64,000 nucleotides of DNA from Pedobacter sp. SYSU D00535 (GCF_017355855.1 NZ_JAFEWD010000002.1:558001-622000); one strand, 5' to 3'; shown: positions 35,417 to 44,941, counted from the stretch's first letter. Made by a program: numbers and translations. The notes: a model not told the origin generated them from the letters alone.

Positions 35417-35905
35417 TTAAATTGTTTGGTCGGTGAGAAGATGAGTTAAGTTAGCTATTTGCTCCTTAGTCAGTGACGCGTTCAGCCACTCCGGATCAAA
35501 ACTTGCGTTATATTTTTTGTAGAAATTAATAGCTGGTTCGTTCCAGTCTAACACCTGCCAGCTCATCCCATTGAAGTCCTTTTCCCTCGCTTCTTGCACA
35601 ATTCTGTCAAACAGTCTCTTGCCAATGCCGCGGCCTCTGAATTGTTCTGTCACCAGGAAATCCTCCAGATAAAGTCGGCAGCCCTTCCATGTAGAATAGC
35701 GGATATAGTACAAGGCAAACCCTTGCACTATCCCATCAATTTCTGCTACGAAAGCTTTCCATACTGCTGATCTTCCAAATCCGGCTTCTTCGAATTCTTC
35801 CAGTGTTACAGTTACCTCGTTAGGCGCTTTTTCGTATTCGGCGAGCTCCTGAATCAACTCCAAAAGTCTCTTGCAATCTTTCTTTTCGGCGACACGAATG
35901 ACCAT
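35417..35905 (-). CDS. GNAT acetyltransferase (SSAT-like)
   Basis: A 162-residue N-acetyltransferase. The acetyl-CoA loop is RGRGIGKRLF. The surrounding blocks LYLEDFLVTEQFRGRG and WQVLDWNEPAINFYKK are those of the spermidine/spermine or thialysine N-acetyltransferase group. It may acetylate a polyamine or lysine analogue. It lies between yggS and aspartokinase with gaps of 50 and 46 bases. Confidence 0.88.
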   Translation of the reverse strand: MVIRVAEKKDCKRLLELIQELAEYEKAPNEVTVTLEEFEEAGFGRSAVWKAFVAEIDGIVQGFALYYIRYSTWKGCRLYLEDFLVTEQFRGRGIGKRLFDRIVQEAREKDFNGMSWQVLDWNEPAINFYKKYNASFDPEWLNASLTKEQIANLTHLLTDQTI

Positions 35906-35955
35906 GTTGACTGTTTTTGAATTAGTAATGATTGTTTAAAAAAAAGGAGTTGCCT

Positions 35956-36666
35956 TTAATTTTCTTCGGCAGGGTTATTTTGTATTCTCCAGTGCGGAAT
36001 AACCCTTTTTCCAAAGATACTGCTTCCTACGCGGATCATAGTGCTGCCTTGTTCGATAGCAATTTTATAGTCGCCAGACATTCCCATCGAGATCTCCTTA
36101 AACGAGCTTTCATTCCTAAAAAAGCTCTGTTTCAATCCCTCGAAAAAAGTTCTCAGTTCGTAAAACTCTTCTTTTATCTGTTTTGGATTTTCTGTGTTTG
36201 AAGCAATACCCATCACGCCAACAATCCTCACGTTTTTCAGGGAATAAATATCTTCAGATCTCAACAAGTCAATTGCCTCATCAAAGCCTAAACCAAATTT
36301 AGTTTCTTCATCAGCAATGTATATTTGAAGCAGGCAGTCTATTACCCGGTCATTTTTTTTAGCCTGTTTGTCTATTTCTTTTAATAGTTTCAAACTATCG
36401 ACGGAATGGATCAGACTAACAAAGGGAGCAATGTATTTAACCTTATTAGTTTGCAAGTGGCCTATCAAGTGCCACTGGATGTCTTTGGGCAATTGCTCAT
36501 ATTTCTCCACCAACTCCTGAACATGGTTTTCGCCGAAAACTTTCTGTCCCGCCTGATATGCTTCCAATATTTCTTCCTTTGTCTTCGTTTTAGATACGGC
36601 GATCAAGGTGACATTTAAACGGCTCAATTCCTTCTTTAATTCTGTCAAGTTGGCTGCTATGCTCAT
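35956..36666 (-). CDS. yggS: YggS/PLPBP-family PLP homeostasis protein
   Basis: A 236-residue PLP-binding TIM-barrel protein. PLP lysine lies in LIAVSKTK (about residue 26), with FGENHVQEL, WHLIGHLQTNK and the phosphate-binding MGMSGDYKIAI region. Members hold free PLP and affect amino-acid pools without known catalysis. First gene of the reverse run. The ATG is 40 bases from the divergent DUF4296 gene. Confidence 0.94.
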   Translation of the reverse strand: MSIAANLTELKKELSRLNVTLIAVSKTKTKEEILEAYQAGQKVFGENHVQELVEKYEQLPKDIQWHLIGHLQTNKVKYIAPFVSLIHSVDSLKLLKEIDKQAKKNDRVIDCLLQIYIADEETKFGLGFDEAIDLLRSEDIYSLKNVRIVGVMGIASNTENPKQIKEEFYELRTFFEGLKQSFFRNESSFKEISMGMSGDYKIAIEQGSTMIRVGSSIFGKRVIPHWRIQNNPAEEN

Positions 36667-36706
36667 TATATGTATTTTTAACGCAAAATCACGGCTAAAT
36701 TAAGAA

Positions 36707-37255
36707 ATGAGGAGTTCACTGGCATTGTTTTTTCTATTCATTTTTTTTTCAGGATGTACCCGAGATAAGGTTCCTGCAGGAGTGCTTGCTGAAGGAAAGA
36801 TGATTGAAGTGTTAACTGATGTTCATCTTGCAGATGGTTATACTTCGACCCTTGACAGCTACAACGACTCAACTAAAATTGTTCAGTTATACAAAGCTGT
36901 GTACAAAAAGCACGGAATCGATTCGATGCAGTTCAAAAAGAGCCTGGAGTACTATTCGAAGAGTCCCAAGAAGTTGCAGTTGATGTATAAGCAGATAGAC
37001 GAGCAGCTTGTAAAGCTTCAGAAGAGCGAGGAGAAGCGCGAACAGCAGCGACTGAAGGATGAGCAGAGGAAGGAAAAACTCCGCCTTGAGCTATTGAAAA
37101 AGAAAGAGAAGCTGAAAAGAGACTCGTTGAAGAGGGATTCTTTGAAGAAAATAACACTAAAGAGAGATTCTTTAAAGCGGGATTCGGTAAAGAAGGCTGA
37201 GTTAAAGAAAGAAGAGAGAAAGAGGAATGATATACCCGCAAAACGCAATAGATAA
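36707..37255 (+). CDS. DUF4296 lipoprotein with Lys/Arg/Asp-rich repeat tail
   Basis: A 182-residue lipoprotein; signal and lipobox FFSGC at residue 17. Residues 25-105 match DUF4296 (MIEVLTDVHLADGY, LYKAVYKKHGID, YYSKSPKKL). Residues 105-182 are a very basic, probably helical tail with four KRDS(L/V)K units (KRDSLKRDSLKK and similar). The function of DUF4296 is unknown. The last 29 bases overlap the start of mutS2 in another frame, suggesting coupling. Confidence 0.85.
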   Translation: MRSSLALFFLFIFFSGCTRDKVPAGVLAEGKMIEVLTDVHLADGYTSTLDSYNDSTKIVQLYKAVYKKHGIDSMQFKKSLEYYSKSPKKLQLMYKQIDEQLVKLQKSEEKREQQRLKDEQRKEKLRLELLKKKEKLKRDSLKRDSLKKITLKRDSLKRDSVKKAELKKEERKRNDIPAKRNR

Positions 37256-39593
37256 ATTAGGGTTTACAGAAATAAAATCGCTGATCAAGTCGCACTGTCT
37301 GAGTGAAATGGGAAGACAGATGGTGGACAGGATTCAGATGATGACAAGCTTTGAACAGATTAACAAGTTTCTTCGCCAAACGAGGGAGTTTAAGGAAATT
37401 CTGGAGAACGATGCGCCATTACCTATCAGACATCTGTTTGATATCAAGTCACTCGCGGAGAAGATCCGTGTAGAAGGTGCATTTTTAACCGAGGCCGAAT
37501 TACATCAGGTGTTGTTATCTCTGCAGACCGTTTTTTCGGTGATAAACTATTTTAACGAGAGGGAAGGGCGATACCCTAACCTCGAAGCTTTATTTGAGCA
37601 TCTGCCCATCGAAAAGAAAATCATCAAAAGCATTGAGAATGTAATTGATGAAAAAGGGAAAATTCGCTCCAATGCTTCCCCAGAGCTGCAATCTATTATC
37701 TACTCGATCTCCAAAGCGGAGTCGGAGGCACGGAAAAAGATTGATCAGATTTTTAAGAACGCACAAAATAACGGCTGGGCCGCCGACGGGAATTTAACTA
37801 TTCGAGATGGGCGTCTTTGTATCCCGGTGCTGGCCGAGAATAAGCGTAAACTAAAGGGTTTTATTCACGATGAATCCGCCTCCGGCCAGACGGTTTACAT
37901 AGAGCCTGAAGAGGTCTTTCAACTTAATAACCAGGTTCGCGACCTGGAATTTGATAAGCGAAGAGAGATTATAAGAATTTTAACTGAGGTGAGCAATCAA
38001 TTAAGACCTTATGCTCCCTTGTTGCTGGCCTATCACGGCTTGTTAACCAAGCTCGACTTTGTAAGGGCAAAGGCGATGTTCGCTTTGGAAACAGAATCGG
38101 AAATGCCGGTTCTTGTGAGCACGCCAGAGGTGAACTTGATAAATGCTCGTCATCCATTGCTACTTATTAATTTCAAAAAGGAGGGACATACAGTTGTTCC
38201 ACTGAATGTGAAAATTGATGAACAGCAAAGGGTTATAGTGGTATCTGGGCCGAACGCTGGTGGTAAGTCTGTGGCTATGAAAACGGTAGGCTTACTGCAA
38301 ATTATGGTGCAGGCTGGTCTGCTGGTACCCGCGGCTGAAAGTTCTACAATAGGAATCTTTAAGCAGATCTTTGCAGACATCGGAGATGACCAGTCGATCG
38401 AGAGCGACTTAAGTACTTACAGCGCCCATCTATCGAAAATGAAATATTTTGTGGAGAATGCGGGCGGGAAAACGATGGTGCTGATAGATGAGTTTGGAAC
38501 AGGAACAGATCCGCAATTTGGTGGTCCCATTGCTGAAGCTGTACTTGAGGCACTGAACCGAAAAAAAATTAGAGGCGTAATTACTACCCATTATTCTAAT
38601 CTGAAGGTTTTTGCGAACTCCGCTGAAGGCTTGGAAAATGCTTCGATGATGTTTGACAATCTGGAGATGCGGCCCTTATATATCCTGGAAACAGGAAAGC
38701 CGGGAAGCTCTTATGCCTTTGAGATAGCCCAAAAAATAGGTTTACCTCCCCAGGTTTTGAATGCTGCAAAAAATAAGATCGGAGCGCAACAGAAACGTGT
38801 AGATACCCTTTTGGTTGATCTGGAGAGAGATAAAAAAGAATTGCTGGAAACCAAGATCGCTGTTGAAAAGCAGCAGCGAAAGGTGAATGCGCTACTGGAA
38901 GAGAATACGAAGCTGAAAGACTACCTGGAGGAAAACAAGCGCTCGATTCTGAAAGACGCTAAGAAGGAGGCTCAGAACATCATCCTCAATGCAAATAAGC
39001 TGGTTGAGAATACCATTTCGGAGATCAAGCAAAGCAAAGCAGACAAGGAAAAGACGCAGAAGTTGCGGCAAAATCTCCAAACTGAACTACAGAAGCACCA
39101 GGTGAAGGAAGCCCCTTCGAAGAAGCCGGAGACGGATACCTCGGAATTAGCAGCAGGCGATTGGGTGAAGTTGGTTGACTCGGAAACGGTTGGGCAGGTA
39201 ATTGATGTGACGAAGGATAATGTAATTCTCGCTATGGGCGATTTACGTTCTGTCGTGAAGAGGAAGAGGGTACAGAAAATCTCTAATAAACAGGTGCCTA
39301 AAGAGATCAGAAGAAGCTACTCGTCCCAAATTACCGATTCGATAGCCAGTTTTAGTCCCGAGATAGACGTCCGCGGGAAGCGGGGTGAGGAGGCACTGTA
39401 TGAGATTGAACGCTACCTTGACAAGGCAATCATGATGGGTTTTCCCAATCTTAAAATAATCCATGGTAAAGGCGATGGTATTTTGAGGAAGCTTATTCGG
39501 GACTATTTGAAGAAGTATTCGCAAGTAAGTCGAATGGAGGATGAGCATCCCGACCGGGGCGGCGACGGTATCACGTACGTCCATCTTGCATAA
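37227..39593 (+). CDS. mutS2: Endonuclease MutS2
   Basis: A 788-residue MutS2. N-terminal core and lever (IDKLGFTEIKSLIKSHCLSEMG), ATPase with Walker A GPNAGGKSVAMK and Walker B MVLIDEFGTGTDP, a long coiled-coil clamp (about 500-640), a KOW-like SH3 segment, and the C-terminal Smr nuclease domain (IDVRGKRGEEALYEI, IIHGKGDG). It was first seen as an anti-recombination factor and is now also linked to collided-ribosome rescue. The start overlaps the DUF4296 gene by 29 bases. Confidence 0.95.
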   Translation: MIYPQNAIDKLGFTEIKSLIKSHCLSEMGRQMVDRIQMMTSFEQINKFLRQTREFKEILENDAPLPIRHLFDIKSLAEKIRVEGAFLTEAELHQVLLSLQTVFSVINYFNEREGRYPNLEALFEHLPIEKKIIKSIENVIDEKGKIRSNASPELQSIIYSISKAESEARKKIDQIFKNAQNNGWAADGNLTIRDGRLCIPVLAENKRKLKGFIHDESASGQTVYIEPEEVFQLNNQVRDLEFDKRREIIRILTEVSNQLRPYAPLLLAYHGLLTKLDFVRAKAMFALETESEMPVLVSTPEVNLINARHPLLLINFKKEGHTVVPLNVKIDEQQRVIVVSGPNAGGKSVAMKTVGLLQIMVQAGLLVPAAESSTIGIFKQIFADIGDDQSIESDLSTYSAHLSKMKYFVENAGGKTMVLIDEFGTGTDPQFGGPIAEAVLEALNRKKIRGVITTHYSNLKVFANSAEGLENASMMFDNLEMRPLYILETGKPGSSYAFEIAQKIGLPPQVLNAAKNKIGAQQKRVDTLLVDLERDKKELLETKIAVEKQQRKVNALLEENTKLKDYLEENKRSILKDAKKEAQNIILNANKLVENTISEIKQSKADKEKTQKLRQNLQTELQKHQVKEAPSKKPETDTSELAAGDWVKLVDSETVGQVIDVTKDNVILAMGDLRSVVKRKRVQKISNKQVPKEIRRSYSSQITDSIASFSPEIDVRGKRGEEALYEIERYLDKAIMMGFPNLKIIHGKGDGILRKLIRDYLKKYSQVSRMEDEHPDRGGDGITYVHLA

Positions 39594-39791
39594 GCAAAAA
39601 TAGCTGTCGGCATATTGTTAAGCCGCCAGCTATTCCTACCAGTGTTGCCTTTTCTTTAGCTTAGACTAACTTTTGGCATAACAAGCTCGTATAAGAGGAC
39701 ATTGTTGGGAATAACCAGGGTAAAAGTACCCGAACTCTGTTATCAAAAGGCAGGCTCCCGGCTTGCTATATTTAAAAATATCGACCGCTGT

Positions 39792-40367
39792 ATGATTAGT
39801 GAAACTAGTTCCTTTAAAAGTGTAAATGTTTATTTGGCACTCGACCGGAATTCAGTGGAAGAGTATTTTAACCGGAACGATCCCTCGCCCATGTATCGGC
39901 GGCAGTTAAGTGTAAAGTTTGAAGATTATATCAAAAAGTGTGTGCTGGAAGCGAAGGAAGACGACCTGGTGATATTTAAGTTGTATAGCAGTAGCGATAA
40001 GGAACAACAGTATGCAGAGCCGCTCATGTATGCAATAAAAAGGCATTTTTCGGAGAGAAAAACGGAAGAAATCAGGGCCTTCACTAAATTCAAACGGCAC
40101 AATGGTGGAATAATAGCCGTTAATCTGCTGGTGGTAGCCTTGTCTAATTTCCTGCTTCCATTGATCATTTCTGAAAAGGTAGCCTACGAAACAGGAGTAA
40201 AGCATCTACTCGAGGTTCTATGGTTCGTGATTTTTTACCATCCTTTAGGCGAATTGTTGTTTAATTGGAAGCCCCACGTGCAGAAGATTGAGTTGATGGA
40301 AAAGTTAACCAACGTGGAATACCTCATCGTCGAAAAAGAGAAAAAAAGGCAGATCATCTACGATTAA
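39792..40367 (+). CDS. Unknown protein with two C-terminal membrane helices
   Basis: A 191-residue protein from the ATG at 39792; a TTG at 39702 would add 30 poorly composed residues. A soluble N-terminal domain (VNVYLALDRNSVEEYFN, PMYRRQLSVKFEDYIKK) is followed by two hydrophobic helices (about 105-125 and 135-155) and a basic tail. The N-terminal part resembles a family I recall in several phyla with a FRxRxLxxxxxxYI pattern, with no known function. It lies 77 bases upstream of the helicase gene. Confidence 0.7.
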   Translation: MISETSSFKSVNVYLALDRNSVEEYFNRNDPSPMYRRQLSVKFEDYIKKCVLEAKEDDLVIFKLYSSSDKEQQYAEPLMYAIKRHFSERKTEEIRAFTKFKRHNGGIIAVNLLVVALSNFLLPLIISEKVAYETGVKHLLEVLWFVIFYHPLGELLFNWKPHVQKIELMEKLTNVEYLIVEKEKKRQIIYD

Positions 40368-40443
40368 ACGAATTTAAGCTTACTTTCTACCAACAAATTT
40401 CAGCTAAAACTTTCGTTTTTTAGCTACTCAGAAAGGAACATCA

Positions 40444-42342
40444 TTGGAGGAATATTTCAAAGCGCAGCTGGATTTATTACGGCAGGAGCGCGAGGAAGAC
40501 TGGAAGAATTATAACAGTGTGATCAAGACTTCCACTGTTTTTGAGCGCCGTGAAAACGGTCTCTGCTGGTATCCGCTTATCATTAAAGGTTCAGAACTTG
40601 GTAGGGGCGACTACTTGACGGTTGAATTTGAACGAACTTCGAAAGTAGACGACTTCCATCAGTTCAAAACTGGAAGTCCCGTTGCTCTCTTTTCTAATTC
40701 GGAAGCCAACGTCAAGAGACTCGAGGGGACAGTTAGTTACCTGAACGGTAATAGAATTAAAGTCAACTTTAGAACCGACGAACTACCCGATTGGAGTTCG
40801 AAGGGGAAGTTAGGATTGGACCTTCTGTTCGACAACGGCAGTTATCAGGAAATGGAGAAAGCCCTTAGGGCTGCAGAAAGTTTAGCTACGCATCACAAAG
40901 TGGGCTCTTTAGTTCGAATTTTGATTGGCGAAGACAGTCCCTCTTTTGATGCTATACCCTCCACTCTGCCTTCTTCCCCACTAAACGATTCTCAGATGGA
41001 CGCTTTCCAGAAGGTGCTTTCGGCAAGGGATATTGCACTTGTTCATGGTCCCCCTGGTACTGGAAAAACGACTACTATTGTCCAGGCGATCAAAGCAATG
41101 GTGCAATTTCAGAACGAACGGGTTTTAGTAGTAGCACCAAGTAATGCTGCAGTAGATCTGTTATCTGAAAAGTTGTCGGATGTCGGCTTAAATGTTCTTA
41201 GAATCGGTAATCCACTACGTATTTCCGATAAGCTTACTGCTCTTAGTCTGGACGGCAGGATGGCCGTGCATCCTGCAATGAAAGAAGTGAAGAGCTTGAA
41301 ACGGCAGGCGGCAGAGTATAAAAACATGGCCCACAAGTATAAACGCAATTTTGGAAGGGCTGAGCAGGAACAACGAAAGGCTCTTTTTAATGAAGCCAGG
41401 CAAATTCTGAAAGAGGTGGACCGAGTGGAGACGTTTGTTGTGGATGACCTCGTGAGTAAAGCGCAGGTGATAACTAGTACGCTGGTTGGTGCAAATCATT
41501 TTGCCGTTCGAGACTTAGAGTATAATACGGTGCTGATAGACGAGGCGGCCCAGGCCTTGGAGCCTGCTACCTGGATCCCGATTTTGAAGGCGAAAAAAGT
41601 GGTGCTGGCTGGAGACCACTGCCAGCTACCGCCTACAGTGAAATCAGAAGACGCAGCACGCAACGGATTGTCGATCACCTTATTTGAGAAATTGAGCAGT
41701 CTGCATCCCGCAGCGGTTTGTATGTTGGAGCAGCAGTATCGAATGCACTCTTCTATAATGGGTTATTCGTCGCAAGTGTTTTATGGTGGCCGACTTAAGG
41801 CCGACCCTTCTGTTGCCGACCATGTTTTATTTGCTGGCGACGATCCACTCGTCTTCCTTGATACAGCAGGATGTGGCTTTGAAGAACGACAGGAGGGTAC
41901 GAGTACTACTAATCCAGAGGAAGCAGCCCTCCTCGTGAGACACCTGCAAGCACTGGTTTCCATGCAACACGAAGACGGACGTCCTCCTTCTATAGGTATT
42001 GTATCCCCCTATAAGCAGCAGGTGCTACTACTTAAGGAATTGATAGAGGATTGTTTTGCCGGGGAGCAGTATGGCGGCAAAATTTCTGTAAACAGTATTG
42101 ATGGCTTTCAGGGGCAGGAACGCGATGTTATTTATATAAGCATGACGCGGAGTAATACTAGTTCGGCGATTGGCTTTTTGAGTGACTTTCGTCGGATGAA
42201 TGTAGCAATGACACGGGCGCGAAAAAAACTGGTGGTAGTGGGGGACAGTGCTACTCTTGGTCGACATCCTTTTTATGCCGATTTTATCGGCTATGTCGAG
42301 AAATTTGGCGTTTATCAAAGCGCTTGGGAATTTGTCGGATGA
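40444..42342 (+). CDS. SF1 helicase, IGHMBP2/UPF1-like (TTG start)
   Basis: A 632-residue superfamily 1 helicase. Walker A GPPGTGKTTT (about 202-211), motif II DEAAQALE, motif III GDHCQLPP, EQQYRMH (motif IV region), SPYKQQ, motif V SIDGFQGQERDVIYIS and motif VI NVAMTRARKKL are all intact, with an N-terminal beta-barrel (1-150). It resembles IGHMBP2-type 5'-3' helicases acting on RNA or DNA. There is no ATG in the first 130 codons; TTG at 40444 (Glu-Glu-Tyr follows) is the only fitting start. Confidence 0.92.
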   Translation: MEEYFKAQLDLLRQEREEDWKNYNSVIKTSTVFERRENGLCWYPLIIKGSELGRGDYLTVEFERTSKVDDFHQFKTGSPVALFSNSEANVKRLEGTVSYLNGNRIKVNFRTDELPDWSSKGKLGLDLLFDNGSYQEMEKALRAAESLATHHKVGSLVRILIGEDSPSFDAIPSTLPSSPLNDSQMDAFQKVLSARDIALVHGPPGTGKTTTIVQAIKAMVQFQNERVLVVAPSNAAVDLLSEKLSDVGLNVLRIGNPLRISDKLTALSLDGRMAVHPAMKEVKSLKRQAAEYKNMAHKYKRNFGRAEQEQRKALFNEARQILKEVDRVETFVVDDLVSKAQVITSTLVGANHFAVRDLEYNTVLIDEAAQALEPATWIPILKAKKVVLAGDHCQLPPTVKSEDAARNGLSITLFEKLSSLHPAAVCMLEQQYRMHSSIMGYSSQVFYGGRLKADPSVADHVLFAGDDPLVFLDTAGCGFEERQEGTSTTNPEEAALLVRHLQALVSMQHEDGRPPSIGIVSPYKQQVLLLKELIEDCFAGEQYGGKISVNSIDGFQGQERDVIYISMTRSNTSSAIGFLSDFRRMNVAMTRARKKLVVVGDSATLGRHPFYADFIGYVEKFGVYQSAWEFVG

Positions 42343-42372
42343 GATAAAGGCATCGTCTTTGCAAGGTGACGA

Positions 42373-43020
42373 TTGTTAATATCACTCGCATTGAAAGACA
42401 CACCAGACATCTGGAGTTTAAGCCTAAAAGAGCTGACTGATATCACTACTAAAAACAGACCTGATATCACCGGTGGCAGCCTTGTTATTACTTCAGCCTG
42501 CTTGGCCGTAGCTTTAGTGCGGATGTCGTTGGAGGTTTCGAGAAAAACAACGTCAGAAACTGAGCCACGCAAACATCTTTCTGAAGAAATTGCAATTCTT
42601 CGGAAAATACAGAAAAGGCTTAGCAAAACGGCTGAGGAAGACCTTGCCGCGTTCAATGCCTATCGGTACCCGTCAATTTCGAAAAAAAACGGTAATAAAC
42701 AGGAGATACAAAGACAAGCACTTGTAGATGCGATCAAAATTCCTCTGGCTTCGGTTCTGATCATTGTTGAGGTTTTACTCATTCTTCCCGGCTGTGTAAC
42801 CTACTGCAAACCGCACATGCTCAGCGATCTTCGAGCTGCGTTTTTCATGCTTGGTGGGGCAGCACAAGGGATCCTAAGTTTGGTAGAAAGTAATGTCGGC
42901 CTGCTTCCTGAGGAGCAGCAGGCCGGCTATTCGGAGCAGGTGGCTACCCAAAGTAAGCGGCTCCTCGACGCCCTAACTGAAGCAGGGATTTATTTGAGGC
43001 CTTCGGGCTCTAATTTCTAA
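42373..43020 (+). CDS. Cyclodeaminase/cyclohydrolase-family (FTCD_C-like) protein
   Basis: A 215-residue all-helical protein of the formiminotransferase-cyclodeaminase C-terminal family: N-terminal GGSLVITSACLAVALVRMS, a helix with EEDLAAFNAY, and a GGAAQGILSLVESNV helix. In FTCD this domain forms methenyl-THF from formimino-THF; stand-alone versions act as cyclodeaminase or serine-cycle cyclohydrolase. No histidine degradation genes are near. A stop at 42367 leaves TTG at 42373 or 42391 as the start. It is 30 bases after the helicase gene. Confidence 0.75.
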   Translation: MLISLALKDTPDIWSLSLKELTDITTKNRPDITGGSLVITSACLAVALVRMSLEVSRKTTSETEPRKHLSEEIAILRKIQKRLSKTAEEDLAAFNAYRYPSISKKNGNKQEIQRQALVDAIKIPLASVLIIVEVLLILPGCVTYCKPHMLSDLRAAFFMLGGAAQGILSLVESNVGLLPEEQQAGYSEQVATQSKRLLDALTEAGIYLRPSGSNF

Positions 43021-43558
43021 AGGGGCTTTCATGCAAATGATAGCAGCTGTCGGACTGGTTTTTACTACAAAATCCGAAGTTAAGGGCAGTATAGGCTATC
43101 TTAACTGCGATGGGAATAATGTAACTATTGTCAATTCTCTGGTAGAGTGGATTGCCCGGATATTCTTGTGTATAGATTTTAGTTCTGTCGGTGATCTTCT
43201 GACTCCTACTAAAAGAAGCGCTAGTTGCAATAATAGGTAGTAACAGCAGAAGATATTTTATTGCTGGTCTTCCCAGGTTTGCTTTAGCTGTAAACGGTGT
43301 TCTAAGTTTTAGTTTAGCTAGAAAACAGGCCTTCCTCGTCAAAATCTCCCAATACTCCTTTTTATACGATTGGAGGATGTCCCGGTTCCTACTATTAAAA
43401 TCGTTTACAGATCAAAAAATGAAACCAGGAGGCAAAGAATGTAAATAATTATGCTAAGTCGTTTCAGGTCAATCATAACTTTTGCGTGTTTATATATATG
43501 ACGTGAACACCCACCGAAGCGTTACAGCTAATTACAAAATTTACCTCCTGTAATTAAG
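43021..43558. other. 538-bp intergenic region
   Basis: No convincing gene. A reverse frame of 110 codons (43010-43342) has a hydrophobic stretch (IKYLLLLLPIIATSA) but overlaps the end of the cyclodeaminase gene and looks random elsewhere. TAATTAC (43529-43535) and GTAATTA (43550-43556) form a 7-bp hairpin next to the reverse glucosaminidase gene and may be a weak terminator. No promoter match or RNA gene seen. Confidence 0.4.
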
Positions 43559-44101
43559 CTAATACATCAGCGCAATTTTATCCTTGTCAAATGAGATAGC
43601 CCTGTCGATTCTAACCAGGTAGTCAGATGTTTCAGAATAGAATTTTTGAATATAGTCCCGGTAATCCTTATGCGTATCTTGAGGTAGCTTAGATATGGCA
43701 TAACTCTGAAATAGGGCATAGTCGATCACAGAATCTTTCCAGTTTTTGTATTGAGCGTGATTTCTATTAACGCCAATTGCTGTAGTCGGTCTCTTTTTGG
43801 CCACTTTCATTCCAAAAAGGTTATGATTCTCCTTAAAAATGGGCGAAGTAAAATTTCCAGTCTCAAGTCGAGCCTGCGCAAGAACAGTTTCGGGATATTT
43901 TACCCCTAATTCATTCATAAATTGCAGTAGCGCCTTTTCTGAAAACTCTTCCTCGGTCGTACTAACTACTTCTGTAGCTGTAGCAGTTGGAACAGGAGAA
44001 AAGTAGCTGCCAATTCCATAGCTCACAGCAGCCAGAATAACATAATAAAAGTGTTTTTTCTTCGGGAGTTTTGCTTTCAGCATCTTAACATTCTTCATCA
44101 T
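43559..44101 (-). CDS. Membrane-anchored glucosaminidase-domain protein
   Basis: A 180-residue protein with an N-terminal membrane helix (about 18-35) and a glucosaminidase (GH73-type) domain: LAQARLETGNF with the catalytic Glu, IFKENHNLFGMK, YKNWKDSVIDYALF. It probably cleaves peptidoglycan glycan strands. The domain is short, lacking LysM or SH3 cell-wall binding parts. Single gene on the reverse strand. Confidence 0.88.
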   Translation of the reverse strand: MMKNVKMLKAKLPKKKHFYYVILAAVSYGIGSYFSPVPTATATEVVSTTEEEFSEKALLQFMNELGVKYPETVLAQARLETGNFTSPIFKENHNLFGMKVAKKRPTTAIGVNRNHAQYKNWKDSVIDYALFQSYAISKLPQDTHKDYRDYIQKFYSETSDYLVRIDRAISFDKDKIALMY

Positions 44102-44352
44102 ACCCTAATTATTAAGCTTCTATTTTTTACTAAAATGTTTTCGATCTATATGATCCGAAAAGGTTTGATTAGCCTTTTTGATACCCAATGTTCAAAAAGG
44201 TTTAGTTAGGAATTAATAACGGGACCAAAGTTTAATTATTTTATAAAAAATTATTCCGCCACGATCAGCAGGGATGTTAGGTTTCGGATAAAAAAAAATA
44301 GAGCGTGGTGTTTCAACAGAAAGTTAAGATACGTACGGGTAAGAAAAAGGTG

Positions 44353-44751
44353 ATGAAAAACGTCTATTTCTTAATGCTGGTGCTCGGGTCTTTAGTAATC
44401 AATTCCTGCGAAAAAGAACTTGAATCAGGATCTGGAGTTACAGGCAAATGGGCACTGGCTGAAGTATGCCAGAACGATCACTGGGGAGCACCTTTCTATT
44501 GGGCCGAATCAATTACTAAAGATAGCATAGAGCTTACGTCATTCGGGGATTACTTGCGAAAATCCGGAACAGCAGGGTGGAAGGCGATGGGGAAATTTCG
44601 GATAGTAGCAAAGAATAAACTAGAAATAACTTCTGTTGAAGATCCGGATAACAAAATCACCTTGAGTTTTAAGGTGAAAGCCGACCAACTGATTCTCGAA
44701 ACTGGTAGATATGAAGGCTTAATTGCAGAAAGTTTCGACAGGGTAAAATAA
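44353..44751 (+). CDS. Predicted lipoprotein (lipocalin-like)
   Basis: A 132-residue lipoprotein: signal MKNVYFLMLVLGSLVINSC with Cys19. The mature part is beta-rich, with VTGKWALAEVC and later KITLSFKVKADQLILET strands, resembling small lipocalin-like Bacteroidota lipoproteins. The ATG at 44353 gives a normal signal peptide; the frame is open 16 codons more upstream. Ligand and function unknown. Confidence 0.65.
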   Translation: MKNVYFLMLVLGSLVINSCEKELESGSGVTGKWALAEVCQNDHWGAPFYWAESITKDSIELTSFGDYLRKSGTAGWKAMGKFRIVAKNKLEITSVEDPDNKITLSFKVKADQLILETGRYEGLIAESFDRVK

Positions 44752-44756
44752 GGCTC

Positions 44757-44790
44757 ATAAAAAAGGGAGTAACCTTTACATTACTCCCTT
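44757..44790 (-). terminator. Terminator for leftward transcription (htrA)
   Basis: A perfect 10-bp stem AAGGGAGTAA / TTACTCCCTT with an 8-base loop. The run of A just left of it (44759-44764) is a T-run on the minus strand, so it suits the HtrA gene ending at 44942; on the plus strand it lacks a T-run. Confidence 0.65.
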
Positions 44791-44941
44791 AAAAAATTAC
44801 ACAATCAAAAACAAAAAACCTCTATATAGAAGTGTGTGTATGTTTCTGATTGCGTTCACTTACGTAGTGAAAAACAAATAGTTAGAATTATTTAAAAAAA
44901 TATTTAGCTCTCTACTGTAAGTAAAATTTATTTCTTTAAAG

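Noticed and set aside
39599-39633. Terminator after mutS2
   Set aside because: A hairpin (AATAGCTG.CGGC / GCCG.CAGCTATT-like) exists but no T-run follows, so it was not called.
43010-43342. 110-codon reverse frame with a hydrophobic stretch
   Set aside because: Overlaps the 3' end of the cyclodeaminase gene; hydrophobic part is not near the N-terminus and the rest looks random.
44158-44210. Direct repeat AAAAGGTTTGATTAG / AAAAGGTTTAGTTAG
   Set aside because: Short, imperfect and in AT-rich DNA; not clearly a regulatory or mobile element.
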